Below, piece after piece: positions 10,010 through 22,223 of a stretch of DNA of 40,952 nucleotides. The notes beneath the pieces were generated by a model. It saw only the letters and a program-made list of their open reading frames with translations. It searched no databases and was not told where the DNA came from. Position 1 is the first letter of the stretch. Each line of letters begins with the position of its first letter. This DNA comes from Amphimedon queenslandica. Its lineage: Eukaryota; Porifera; Demospongiae; Haplosclerida; Niphatidae. The DNA lies in the NCBI RefSeq assembly GCF_000090795.2, contig NW_003546541.1:56940-97891 (forward strand). The letters run 5' to 3'. Position numbers and translations under genes: made by a program.

Positions 10010-10785
10010 GTTGAACGAAACATCTCTAACACTAGGTCCATATCTTTTACACCGCATTAATGCATCTAGATAAGATGGCAATTGCTCTGCATGACATCCT
10101 TTCATTCTTTTCAGCTTCTGTTTGCTCAACTCCAGTGAGACTCAATGTTTTGGGTAAGGACACCAGTAGCTGGATGAACAAAATTGACTAAGAGATTAAC
10201 CATTTGATGGGCAGCAACTTGTGGTAAAGTAGCAACCTGCCGATAAGCACACCATTGGTCTGATTAAACAGTGGTATCATTGGCTACGTGTGCTTGAATT
10301 ATGGGATATAGAGTTGCTTGTCTATTTGGTACCAGTTGCATGAAACCTAGTGATGGTTGAAATGATGTGTCCACCATCCCAAAGACCCACAACTCCTGTC
10401 TAGTTGCTCGCCCTCTATGGTGCAATAATAAAAAGTAATTAAATACATTAATGTTCCGGGTAGTTATGTTACTTTTGGTTTGTGATGAAACGAGGACTCT
10501 CAATTTGGACCACTTGGCCTGGTCCTCCTGAAACAATAGGTACTGAGATCAATATCGTAGAACAAACATCTCTTAACCATCCATAGACATCAAGCGCAGT
10601 GTCAGATTCACTTGAGCTTCTCTTGAGGCATCCGTGACAGAGTACTCCCTTGACGACCATAGCATCAGAATCATCTTTTTTTGTAACGTTATATTTGATT
10701 GGCTAAAGAAGCTTCCATGCCTGATGGACCTTGTAGTTGCAAGTTGGGCAATACCAACATTTCCCATCACTACCAGCCTGTGCTC
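10010..10785 (-). pseudogene. Merlin/ISXO2-like transposase (degenerate)
   Basis: Minus strand, read downward. A likely Cys-containing N-terminal part lies near 10770-10700. Then come WLRDVCSTILISVPIVSGGPGQVVQI (10580-10510), a short extra stretch with stops near 10470-10430, and HHRGRATRQELWVFGMVDTS (10420-10365). LYPIIQAHVANDTTV follows (to 10264), then SDQW near 10255 and TGVLTQNIESHWS near 10150. This is the order of the IS1595/ISXO2 (Merlin) DDE transposase. The first catalytic Asp expected after VVQI is missing (IESP), while the second (SDQW) and the C-terminal NIE.HW element are visible. Frameshifts and stops make it inactive. Confidence 0.8.
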
Positions 10786-10789
10786 TTGG

Positions 10790-11960
10790 TCTCTGTCTCA
10801 TATGTACACCATTGCATCTATTTATGTTAATATAATTGTAAGTTACTTTTGTTTAGTCAAAATGTTACATGCAATTTTTTAAATGTAATTCTGAGTACAT
10901 ACATATAATAGTTTGTTTGGACCCCATCCTTTACATTCCTATAATCATGTTTATCCTACTTAAGGACCTTTATTATGGTAAAGAAATAATACTCCCACTA
11001 GCGTCATACTTCACCTTATACAATCCATTCCCAGAGAAAGTAATCCATGTGTACGAAAATATGTAATTATATCATCTGTTTCACCAAATATAACTGGTCG
11101 TAGAGCCAATAAACACATGGTACATTCAAGTAAGAATGGCCTTCTGAAATGTTCCAGGTCATGTGATGTACTGAGTTAGAGCACATGTGCTTGTACTTTT
11201 ATTAATGTCAAAAAAAGGTACTACTTAAATTTCACCATTTTCGTTAATTTTCTTTTATATAAAACAACACTGTTATATTGTGTCAACCATTGTAAAAGCC
11301 CGTGTATCTATGTAGTCATGCATTTGCAGCAACTGTAATTTTTTTCTCTGTTTAGCCCTTCCATACTCAATTTCATTCCGTGGTTTGCACTCTGAACTCA
11401 TGCAGGGAAGACTAGTCCTTCAATATACTAGAGAGCTACCTCAGTCAAAACTGTACCTCTCTATGAACACTTACTAATCCAGATTGTCATTTGTTTTCAC
11501 ATTTATTTACATATATTGTTTCTATTTCCAGCCATATTATCAAGTGATATACTTCTTTCCTTTCCTTATCAGCCTTTCTCTTTCCTTCTTTAAATTCTTT
11601 TTTTAAACCAATTTTGCATACACTCATAACTTTTGTGAAGAGAATTATATTCATTATTCTTTCACGTGAACACAATAGTAATTTACACAATTCTTTCCTT
11701 ATAACAATAAAAATTGAAGGCTCATTGACAATACAACCATGTATTTGAGTATCCATCTAAGTGGCTTCAAAATTCTGGTCATATTACTCCATCAAAACTT
11801 TTACATGTCAATAAATACTTTTCACGTAAAATTTATTCAGGGAATAACCTGGAAACGGTATTATTCAGTTGATTAAAAATTTCATTACATGCAATCACTA
11901 TAATATACATGCATAATAATAGTTTTGGATCAATTAATCATCATGTGCAGAGCATTTCCC
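10790..11960. other. Merlin interior without recognisable gene
   Basis: AT-rich DNA between the transposase and the right terminal repeat. Short open frames here show no motif I recognise. It could contain non-transposase cargo or later insertions, but nothing supports a call. Confidence 0.4.
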
Positions 11961-11965
11961 ATTGT

Positions 11966-12115
11966 CCATCACCAAGTGACTGAAAAAGATGTTTTTTCTG
12001 CTGTTTCTTTGGCCATTTTATTATGTCACACCCACCAGTGATCATAGTTGGTGGGCATAGTGACCACACCCACGGAGTGCCATTTTGTGATTGTGGCAAA
12101 TATTGTCATTGATTT
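11966..12115. repeat. Merlin terminal inverted repeat, right
   Basis: Complementary to 9619-9793; ends GTGGCAAATATTG..ATTGATTT, next to the target duplicate GATAGGTCT (12116-12124). Confidence 0.85.
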
Positions 12116-12124
12116 GATAGGTCT
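12116..12124. repeat. Merlin target-site duplication, right
   Basis: GATAGGTCT, 7/9 identical to GACAGGCCT at 9610-9618. Confidence 0.65.
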
Positions 12125-12245
12125 ACTCTTGGTTCTCCTTGTTGTGTGTGGTTTCCCAAAATTTGTACTGTGTACCCCCTTATTTTATTTAGGATCCGTA
12201 TGTCCTGAGATTTTTTGGACTACTTGTCCTTGAAGAGAGCAAATC
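12124..12245 (-). pseudogene. DIRS RT N-terminal segment cut off by Merlin
   Basis: On the minus strand this reads LIAGRFALFKDK, a stop, then SQDIRILNKIRGYTVQILG and GEPRV. It corresponds to the GGRL..F...W ... WVL..I.GY.I.F block that precedes the polymerase core in DIRS-type RTs. The rest of the polymerase continues on the other side of the Merlin element at 9618. Confidence 0.7.
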
Positions 12246-12378
12246 TCCCTGCTATTAGAGTTCTAGTGGAGTTACCCCCCTTTGAACCAATGTATTTAAC
12301 AATAGCTTTTTTAATTGAAATAAATCTATACATAATTAAGAGTGTCTCTTTCATACATCTGTTCTTGGAGACTACTTC

Positions 12379-13006
12379 CTAGCTGAAGGCTTTGATTCCC
12401 TCTTCTGCCAGGGTCTCCCTAAACAGGACTGGCCACTGCCTCTTGGGGGAACAGTGGGACGGCCTCTCTGAAGAAAACTTTTTGCCTTGGGACAAAGCTG
12501 AAGGCCTAGAAGCAGCGAGAAGTTTTACGGACTCTGCCCTCTCCTTCATTTTCACTTCGAACCCGGAACCGAAAAGGTTTTGGCCAACTGACAGAGAAAT
12601 GTCTTCCTGTGCTAAGTCAGCAATGTCTGGGTTAACAGACTTGAGAGTTTTCTTTCTTCTCAGTTTTGACATTCCTGTGGAGGCATTCTCCAACAGGCAG
12701 ATGGTGCTAGAGATAGCAATTTTGCCTCTTCGTTAGAAATTTTCTCGTCAAATGAGTGAAGGACACAAAGCAAAGGACTGGTGGGTCATGAATTAGCTCC
12801 TGAATGCATGCTAATTCGGCATCCAATATCTTAGGACAAGGGAAGGCAAGGACTAGGGAAGGCACTCCTAACCTTGTTATGGCTGTCGGAGCCATGAATT
12901 TATCAGCAGCAGTACTCTGGCTACTGGAAAAGTCTTCCGAAGTAGACATCTTGCAACTGTAAGGTATGGTACAAAGTTCCTTTCTCTGGTGTAAAAAAAA
13001 GGCCAA
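12379..13006 (-). pseudogene. probable DIRS gag-like region (degenerate)
   Basis: Two minus-strand open segments in different frames, 12707-13006 and 12379-12693, lie between the 5' inverted repeat and the RT, where DIRS elements carry their first gene. The second is Lys/Arg/Ser-rich with KLRRKKTLKSVNPD and a QGKKF stretch; the first has no motif I know. No CCHC knuckle is seen, as usual for DIRS gag. The assignment rests on position more than on sequence. About 200 residues is short for such a protein. Confidence 0.5.
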
Positions 13007-13132
13007 TGTGGTTTCACCGGGTCAGGGCTTGTATAGGAAGTAAGAGCCTCACCCATAGGTGGAGCGAGGTACCTTAAAAATTCTAATTACTACTACAAAC
13101 TTACTGAAATTTAGAAAACTAGGCCAAACACC
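13006..13132 (-). repeat. DIRS inverted terminal repeat, 5' copy
   Basis: Pairs with 6631-6757. It holds CACCCATAGGTGGAGCGAGG and runs to the AGGCCAAACACC edge. Confidence 0.9.
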
Positions 13133-13171
13133 TATGTGTGACTGAGCTTTCTGAAATATAATAATACAGAA

Positions 13172-13635
13172 TTGTATCAAATTTACCAAGAAGAGCTACC
13201 AGGGTTAGGGGAAGAAGGCAGAGGCCCACAGTATCAGGAAGAACCAAAAATTTTAACTTTCATTAACTTAAGTTCAAAAAATTTTATTGTATGTTATAAT
13301 AATAAATGTAGATAAAGTAATAATCAAAATGTATATAGAAAAGCATCAGTGTTAAGCCAAGATGAAGGTACATTAGCAATGATTAGTGTTTTGCAAGACA
13401 AATGCTACAATGCTTTAGTTTCTATCAATCTTTCTAAGACAAAAAATATACACATTAACATGATAGATGATTTAAAAAATAATTGGTACCTAAAGAGCCA
13501 TTATTATGGACAGACTAATTGCATACATAAACCTGAACAGTGCTGTCATTCATAATGTAATAAAAAATACATCATTTAATTTGCTTAGTGATGCCATCCT
13601 GATAGTTTATAAGATTTGCATTGTACAAATGAATA
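13172..13635. other. stretch after DIRS, no clear gene
   Basis: Bases 13180-13250 read as protein-like text on the plus strand (YQEELPGLGEEGRGPQYQEE), directly beyond the DIRS end. The Gly/Pro/Glu bias recalls the Gly/Pro repeat on the other side of the element, so the DIRS may sit in a low-complexity exon; this is weak. The remainder to 13635 is AT-rich with no recognised content. Confidence 0.3.
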
Positions 13636-14029
13636 TACCGTAAATCGGGAAATTTTTGTTTTACAAATATTTTCGCAGTTGAAGTGACCTGTGAAATTTT
13701 AACACACGAAATATTTTTTACAATGAATAAAAATACTGGAATTATTCCAACGTGCAGTGTGCACGCACGAGGCTCTTCTAAAAGCCCAATGAAGGCCTGA
13801 AGCTCTTACCTAAGAGGCTCATTATCAGTTTCAGTCCTCTCACGAGCAACTTCCATAGAATAGCTGTCCATCGTTATCAAGAGTTAGTAGCTACCTGTCC
13901 AGTTAATGACGCATCTACAATGTTTTAAGTTGAAAAAAATTTGCGGATGGGTCAACCAGCGAAAATAAAACACCTTGAATAAATTTCACGCCAACTTTTT
14001 TTAAGATGAAAATTTCCCGATTTATGGTA
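13636..14029 (-). mobile_element. TACCGTAAATCGGGAA MITE, copy 2
   Basis: Same family as 3785-4207, in the opposite orientation, 394 bp. Ends are TACCGTAAATCGGGAAATT and CCCGATTTATGGTA. Interior words shared with copy 1 include GGGTCAACCAGCGAAA and GCACGAGGCTCTT. Confidence 0.85.
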
Positions 14030-14201
14030 TATAGAAAATGTGAATACTTGCCAATTGCCAACAATTATTGTTTGTTAATGAGAAGTTGTATGCACAAAAA
14101 ATTACAACAAACTAACAATCATTAACAAAAGATTTTCTGGCAAACAACTTATATTGAGAGTGCTTATTGTATCCATGATTATAATGATATAACCATGAAA
14201 T

Positions 14202-14390
14202 GAATATACAATAGGTAACTTTGAATCATACCTTACAATAAAATATATAAGACACTTTTAAATTTCACAACAATCAATATTACTACATATTTCATTGCTT
14301 AGAGAACAATCATGTAAAACCTATGCAGGCACCTCCTACAGTGTGATACAATTACCGATTAATGACCTACAACAAAACATTAATTTACAT
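14202..14390 (+). repeat. dispersed repeat R1, copy 1
   Basis: Aligns by eye with 28275-28460 in the same orientation: GAATATACAATA.GTAACTT, TACTACATATT.CATTGCT, GTGTGATACAA. Moderately diverged. Nature unknown. Confidence 0.65.
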
Positions 14391-16450
14391 TTGATGGTGT
14401 AGATCGTGGGTAATATTAACTACAATTTTCATTTTTTTTCATCTCAATAAATTATATCAAAATTTTTAATGACCTAAAAATTGGTAGATAATTAAAATTA
14501 TAAATTAAAAACAAAAAACTAAAATACTTTCTGTAATAAGAAATTGTCATATAACGACAAAAAATGTTATGACATAATCGTGAACTAGGTATACTGCGTT
14601 CACCCCTCTTGGATCACATTTGCATCATCCGTAAACTGCATAATACACTCACCTAGTAAGGAGGAGAGAAGTTTATGGAACACTCAATGATCGAAGTGGA
14701 GTGAAAAGCACAGTATGCATGGCACTAGACTCTCGATCTCACGTAACCAGAACACACTCCATGCCGACACATGTTCAGCGATGTCATGTGACCTTTGTGC
14801 AGGCTCTATTATGTCCTCATGTTGCTGGAGGTGAGGATCATCTTTTCCCTGTTTTAATCTCCCTCTGTGTCCATCCTCTTTATTTCTATAGGTATTTGGT
14901 TTGTAATTTTACCATTTTGCCATATTTAGTGTCCAGACTGCCTATTGCAAAGGTACAGGTAATTGATTATAATGATTACTTTTACTAAGTCAGTTTTTTT
15001 CAGTATTTTAGCCGGCTTGATTATAAGTGTATCATGATCTCAACTCCACGTTATGGATCACATTAGGAGGTACAGTATCATGAAAAAAGTTTTTTGTGAC
15101 TTCTTAATTTTTAAACTGTGGCCCAGGTCTCTAAGATTGTTTTTTACCCCTGTAATGTATGTATGATGTATGTGACACTATGCATGGTTATTAATATTGT
15201 ATGATTAATGAACTGTTCATTGTCGTTGCTTTTGGACATCATGGCAAAACCATGTATGTATTTCACACTTTTGTGTCTCATAATACTCTAAATAACATAA
15301 AACATAGTGCTATAAATCCAGTGGCCTTGAATAATAGCTATTTTTTGGACCTAACTTTTTGCTTTCCTCCTGGTGGGGCGATTTGTGGTTTAATTTTTAT
15401 GGTTGTCAGTTCACTTAGCCAGTTAAGGGATGGCACTTCATTTCATCACATACACTTTGATCCCAATCTTAGTTCTTATAGAATTTTTTCACCTTAATTT
15501 ATTTCTGTGTAAACGGAAGTGCAAATTCCATTGTTTTGTTGCTTTGTAAACCAGGCCTTTGTGGGTTTAAGTTTATGCACCAAAACCAAAAAATAAAGCA
15601 GTATTAAAATAACCCGCTATACTTATACTGTACTACATTGCTTCATTGCATTACATACCACTCTGTCCTCACATTTACTGCAAGATACTTTCTGCATTCT
15701 TCAACTAGTATCTTTTACATTTTAGGGAAGATCCAAGCACATCTGTTACGAAGTAATGTCTCATTTTGTATTTTAAACTATATTACCTCTGCATATCAGA
15801 TATCAGGCAGTAAAAAGGAATGACACATGGCAGAAGAAGCCTTTCTCTTAAAATATATCATTATGTACTTAATTTTGGCTGTTTTTATATTATTTTGTGC
15901 TGTGTACTATAGACTTCACAAGTTATACTGCTACAGAATTAAAACACTTTAATGCCATTAATGGCCTCCTTGAGAGCCCTGTTTTGCATTTTTAAGACAG
16001 GGTAATCAAGGGCAACATTACTTTGGAAGAAAATATATTTAAAGTTTGTCCCTAAAGCTATCCTTCCACTTCTTTAAGGTTAGTTACTTTTTTAAATGTA
16101 TACCATCTGCCATCTTGTGCCTGAATAATTTGATTTTCACAGAAGTAGTTTTTGTAAAGCTTACAAAAATTAAGAAATCTGCAAAATTTACAGCATTCAA
16201 AAATTTTGCACTATACACCCAGCAAATAATTATGTCTTCCTATGATCTTGCATAATCTTGCATGATTTTAAATGATTTATCAAGACTTACGTCATCTAAG
16301 ATTTATCTTGCTCGGTCTTATATAAGATGCATCATATGCTTGCTCGCATGCATGCATGCACACTGCACCTCAATGCATGCATGAACACTGCCCCTCAAGA
16401 TCTTGTAAGATCTTGTTTAAGATAACAATAGTAATAATAATAATAAATTA
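14391..16450. other. 2-kb stretch with no assignable gene
   Basis: Short open frames on both strands (for example 14701-14988 and 15201-15497) show no family motif. An AATAAA polyadenylation-like signal lies at about 15592, and a GTGAGT donor-like site occurs on the minus strand near 14655, so parts could be transcribed UTR, but nothing confirms this. A 25-bp tandem pair lies at 16349-16398. Confidence 0.4.
16349..16398 (+). repeat. 25-bp tandem duplication with TGCATGCATG
   Basis: TGCATGCATGCACACTGCAC.. and TGCATGCATGAACACTGCCC.. are adjacent units with two mismatches, embedded in DNA rich in ATCTTG and its complement (16245-16425). Confidence 0.75.
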
Positions 16451-16687
16451 GTGACCATAATTGACAAAAGGGCCCTTATGGCGGATTTTGAAATTGATAA
16501 TTATAATGGAAAATATCAACCTGTGAGTGCTTTGTTAGACAATCATTGTTTCTAAAAGTTTCATGGTAACTTTTTGCATCCTGTGGAGTAATTTTATGAT
16601 AAATGTGGCTCAGGAAGTTGGATTTTTTAGGCTAGAAAGACAAATTTCACTACCCGCCATAAGGTACCTTTTGTCAATTATGGTCAC
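16451..16687 (+). mobile_element. GTGACC-end MITE, copy A
   Basis: 237 bp with ~30-bp inverted ends (GTGACCATAATTGACAAAAG at left, complement at right). The interior matches 27104-27337 in the same orientation (ATATCAACCTGT, GACAA.CATTGTTT, GGAAGTTGGATTTTTTAGGC). No coding capacity. Confidence 0.9.
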
Positions 16688-16710
16688 AAATTTTAATAAT
16701 AATAATTTTA

Positions 16711-16761
16711 CTACAATGCATGTATTGCCCTAATTTTGTCTCTCAAAATAATAATGATAAG

Positions 16762-16808
<47 letters not shown>

Positions 16809-17373
16809 TAATTAATTTTTTTAGCATAGTTGCTGATCTACTATGACTAACTAACAAGTTATAATAGAAATTGGTTACACTATTGACCTTTTTCTTTTTC
16901 TCGATCCTTAGTTTGTCAATTTTTTTTTCACGTTGCTCCCACATATTTTTATAATGTTGTGCCTTGCGAAGCAGTTTGTCGTTTGTGAATTTCAAGTGTT
17001 CAACAAGTTCTTCTGGTGTAATTTTGTCATCTTCATTTGGATAAAAATCTGTCTCTCTTTCTAGGTGATACTGTAGCATGCACTTGTCAACGCCCAATTT
17101 GAGGCCTTCATCTGAAGAATCAGAAGAAACTTATGGAGGTGGAGAAAGGAGTGGAGACTTAAATATTTTTGCAGCAGATTGAGAAGATTGAAGTGTAATG
17201 TGCTCTGTCGCCAAAGGAGATTTAGGACATCGGAGTGGTCTGTCATGATTTCCTCTAATGTCAGATACTTCATTGGAATGTTCACCCCTAGCATTCATAC
17301 AAGTCTTCACCTCTCTTTTCATTGTCAATCTCCTTTTCCTGCGAGCCTCTAAAGATTGACTATTTCTTTTCAA
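16711..17373 (-). pseudogene. unrecognised coiled-coil protein fragment with one stop
   Basis: On the minus strand a single frame runs from about 17373 to about 16820, broken only by a TAA at 17131-17133. The first half is basic (LEARRKRRLTMKREVKTC), then Ser/Pro-rich (KSPLLSPPP). After the stop the frame goes on with SSDSSDEGLKLGVDKC, then a Lys/Glu-rich helix with TPEELVEHLKFTNDKLLRK and WEQREKKIDKLRIEKKKK that should form a coiled coil. The end runs into an (ATT)n microsatellite read as poly-Ile, which is surely not native. I cannot name the family; it may be an accessory transposon protein or a gene fragment. Confidence 0.5.
16757..16808. repeat. (AAT)n microsatellite
   Basis: About 15 consecutive AAT units, adjoining the 3' end of the coiled-coil reading frame. 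Confidence 0.9.
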
Positions 17374-17399
17374 AAGTAAGCAAATACCTTATAAAGCAG

Positions 17400-17880
17400 T
17401 TTTATACACTCATCATTGAATAGACACAACACAGTATGATATGCAAGTTTATAACCAATATTTTGTTATTTATTTATTTACTTAATCTTTACAGTGACAA
17501 TGAGCAATACAATGAGCAATAATAAACACTGATGGTCTGACCAAGGAAGCATGGCCAGCCAGAAAGAAAAACAATGAGAGAAAAGAAAAAGAAAATTACA
17601 AAAACTGTAAACATTAAATTAAGCAAATAAAATATCTTGATTTCACAATCGTCATGCAGTAGATTGTACCATTTATAATCATGTGTCATTGCCTGTATGT
17701 AATTTAAATAATGTAATGAAAATTAAGTCTAATTGATTTGGTTTAATGCTCCCCTTATTTAAGCAAATATGAGCATAGCAAGCAAATAGAATGATATGGT
17801 TTTATAGTTGTTAATCCTAGCTTCTTATTAGATTCATATATAAGCAAACAAATCAACATAGCTATTAGTAAATAACTTCA
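17400..17880. other. gene-free AT-rich stretch
   Basis: No motif-bearing frame. TTTACAGTG at about 17490 resembles a right-hand CACTG-type end, but no partner was found. Confidence 0.35.
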
Positions 17881-17889
17881 ACACGTATG

Positions 17890-18560
17890 TACATGAATAA
17901 TAGATTTAATGTCATTCCCATTTGGAAATGGATTTGACATTAATTAATTCCACATTAAGCATTTAATTCAGTACAATAACTGTCAGTTTCACATAATTTA
18001 AGTTAATATTTTATGACTACATAATGGGTTAATGTTACTCCCATTCAAAGATGGGTTCAACATTATTTTCATTTACAGTTTAAATAATGGATTTAATGTC
18101 ACTCCCATTTGGAAAGGGATTCAACGTTACTTCGACATAAGCAAATTACTACTGACTTCAGTACAATAAGTATTAATTTGACATTTATGACTACATAATG
18201 TGGTTAATGTTACTCCCATTCAATGATGGGTTCAATATTAATCCCACTTACAGTTTAAACAATAATGGATTTAATGTCATTCCCGTTTGGAAATGGATTC
18301 AACACCACATAAGCAAAAAGCTATACTGACTTCAGTACAATAAGTATCAATTTGACATTAAAAATTTATGACTAGTTGACTACATAATGGGTTAATGTTA
18401 CTCCCATTCAGATATGGGTTCAATGTTAATCCCACTTAATTCACATCATACACACAGTATAAATCATGAATTAATTATAAGTCCACTGTTGACCGGCATT
18501 TAGTTCTCATTTGGAAATCGGTTTAACATTACCATATCCCACTTAATTTATGCTCAGTAA
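17890..18560. repeat. ~180-bp tandem array of paired hairpins
   Basis: Units start with AATAATRGATTTAATGTCA at 17896, 18083 and 18261 (spacings 187 and 178), with a decayed fourth near 18490. Each unit carries two imperfect palindromes. One is TTAATGTCATTCCCATTT facing AAATGGATTTGACATTAA. The other is TTAATGTTACTCCCAT facing ATGGGTTCAACATTA, roughly 90 bp apart. Arrays of short direct and inverted words just inside the ends are typical of CACTA elements, and this one starts about 400 bp beyond the stop of a tnp2-type transposase. Confidence 0.85.
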
Positions 18561-18966
18561 TAAAAAAATCCAGTATAATTGTCATATAACTATGCATTGC
18601 ATACGGAGATCCACATTATTATAACAGCTGCATATGCCACTCAATACTTTTTTGCAGATACTATAAGCTGGTAAATCAAAAGTTTAAGGTAGTTTTGTGT
18701 ACCTAACAGACTAACATAGTCTAACCTTTATATGCCTGTGTTTTTCAAGAGGTACATTTATGATGAATAAAGGTTCACAGTACTTCAAAAGTCCAATCGC
18801 GCATGTCATGTTGCTTTACAGCTGCATTAGTGCATTTTAACTAACTAATTTGTAAATTAACTAGAATTTTTGTTAACATTGAAGTTAACATTAAATTATT
18901 AATAATTATTAATAATTATTTTAATAGTTGTTTAATTAAGCTATCTTAGCGTCAGATATGATGAGT

Positions 18967-21880
<2,914 letters not shown>

Positions 21881-22076
21881 TTTGCCCTATAAAGGAATAA
21901 ATTTAGCAGCATCTATGCCTGTACAGACATCACATTTAGCCACACCCACCAACAGAATGTAACAAAAAATGAGCATTTTTGGAGGCTCATATCTCAGTGA
22001 CAAAACTTTTTTTGACAATGGGAGTTGGATTACATCATTATTATTGTCAGGCCATCACATAAAGCCAATAAAAAAA

Positions 22077-22105
22077 CAAAGTGGCTAGGGCATCGGCAGC
22101 CGGTT
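22077..22105. repeat. MULE terminal inverted repeat, left
   Basis: CAAAGTGGCTAGGGC followed by CGGCAGCCGGTT; complement at 26017-26045. Confidence 0.9.
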
Positions 22106-22223
22106 TAATTTATAGGTCTATTGGGGACTGGCAGCCGGTTCGGCAAAGCATGGCCAAGAAAGAACCGGTCAATTTTCGGAGATGCGCCCCTAGTTAGACA
22201 CGCCCATTTAACCGATCTAGTTC

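Larger units (their letters stand above)
9619..12115 (-). mobile_element. Merlin (IS1016-related) DNA transposon nested in DIRS
   Basis: About 2.5 kb, bounded by long imperfect inverted repeats: 9619-9793 and 11966-12115 (shared ATCAAT..CAATATTTGCCAC at the ends and AGTCACTT.GTGA at the inner edges). It interrupts the DIRS reverse transcriptase, flanked by 9-bp near-identical target sequences. It carries a degenerate ISXO2/IS1016-type transposase on the minus strand. From about 10.8 to 11.96 kb the interior holds nothing I can identify. Confidence 0.85.
6554..13171 (-). mobile_element. DIRS-type tyrosine-recombinase retrotransposon, with nested Merlin
   Basis: Coding strand is minus, in the order gag-like region, RT, RNase H, tyrosine recombinase, internal complementary region. 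Inverted repeats of 127 bp lie at 6631-6757 and 13006-13132. Both outer ends carry TACAGAA (6554-6560 and 13165-13171), and the same heptamer sits in inverted form in the internal complementary region. DIRS elements replicate through a circle whose ends are brought together by that region, and they make no target duplication; none is seen here. Without the Merlin insertion the element is about 4.1 kb, shorter than most DIRS elements, mainly because of a short gag. All genes are broken. Confidence 0.85.

Noticed and set aside
12392..12736. 114-codon plus-strand frame
   Set aside because: Antisense to the probable DIRS gag region, which lies in the expected place and orientation.
14600..15610. 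Possible host gene with AATAAA at ~15592
   Set aside because: No protein motif in any frame. AATAAA is common in AT-rich DNA, and the splice-like sites are not backed by coding content.
17486..17496. TTTACAGTG as right end of another CACTG element
   Set aside because: No matching CACTG left end within several kb and no subterminal repeats next to it.
17890..18560. CRISPR-like array
   Set aside because: Units are ~180 bp with internal hairpins and degenerate copies, in eukaryotic DNA. There are no short repeats separated by unique spacers and no cas genes.
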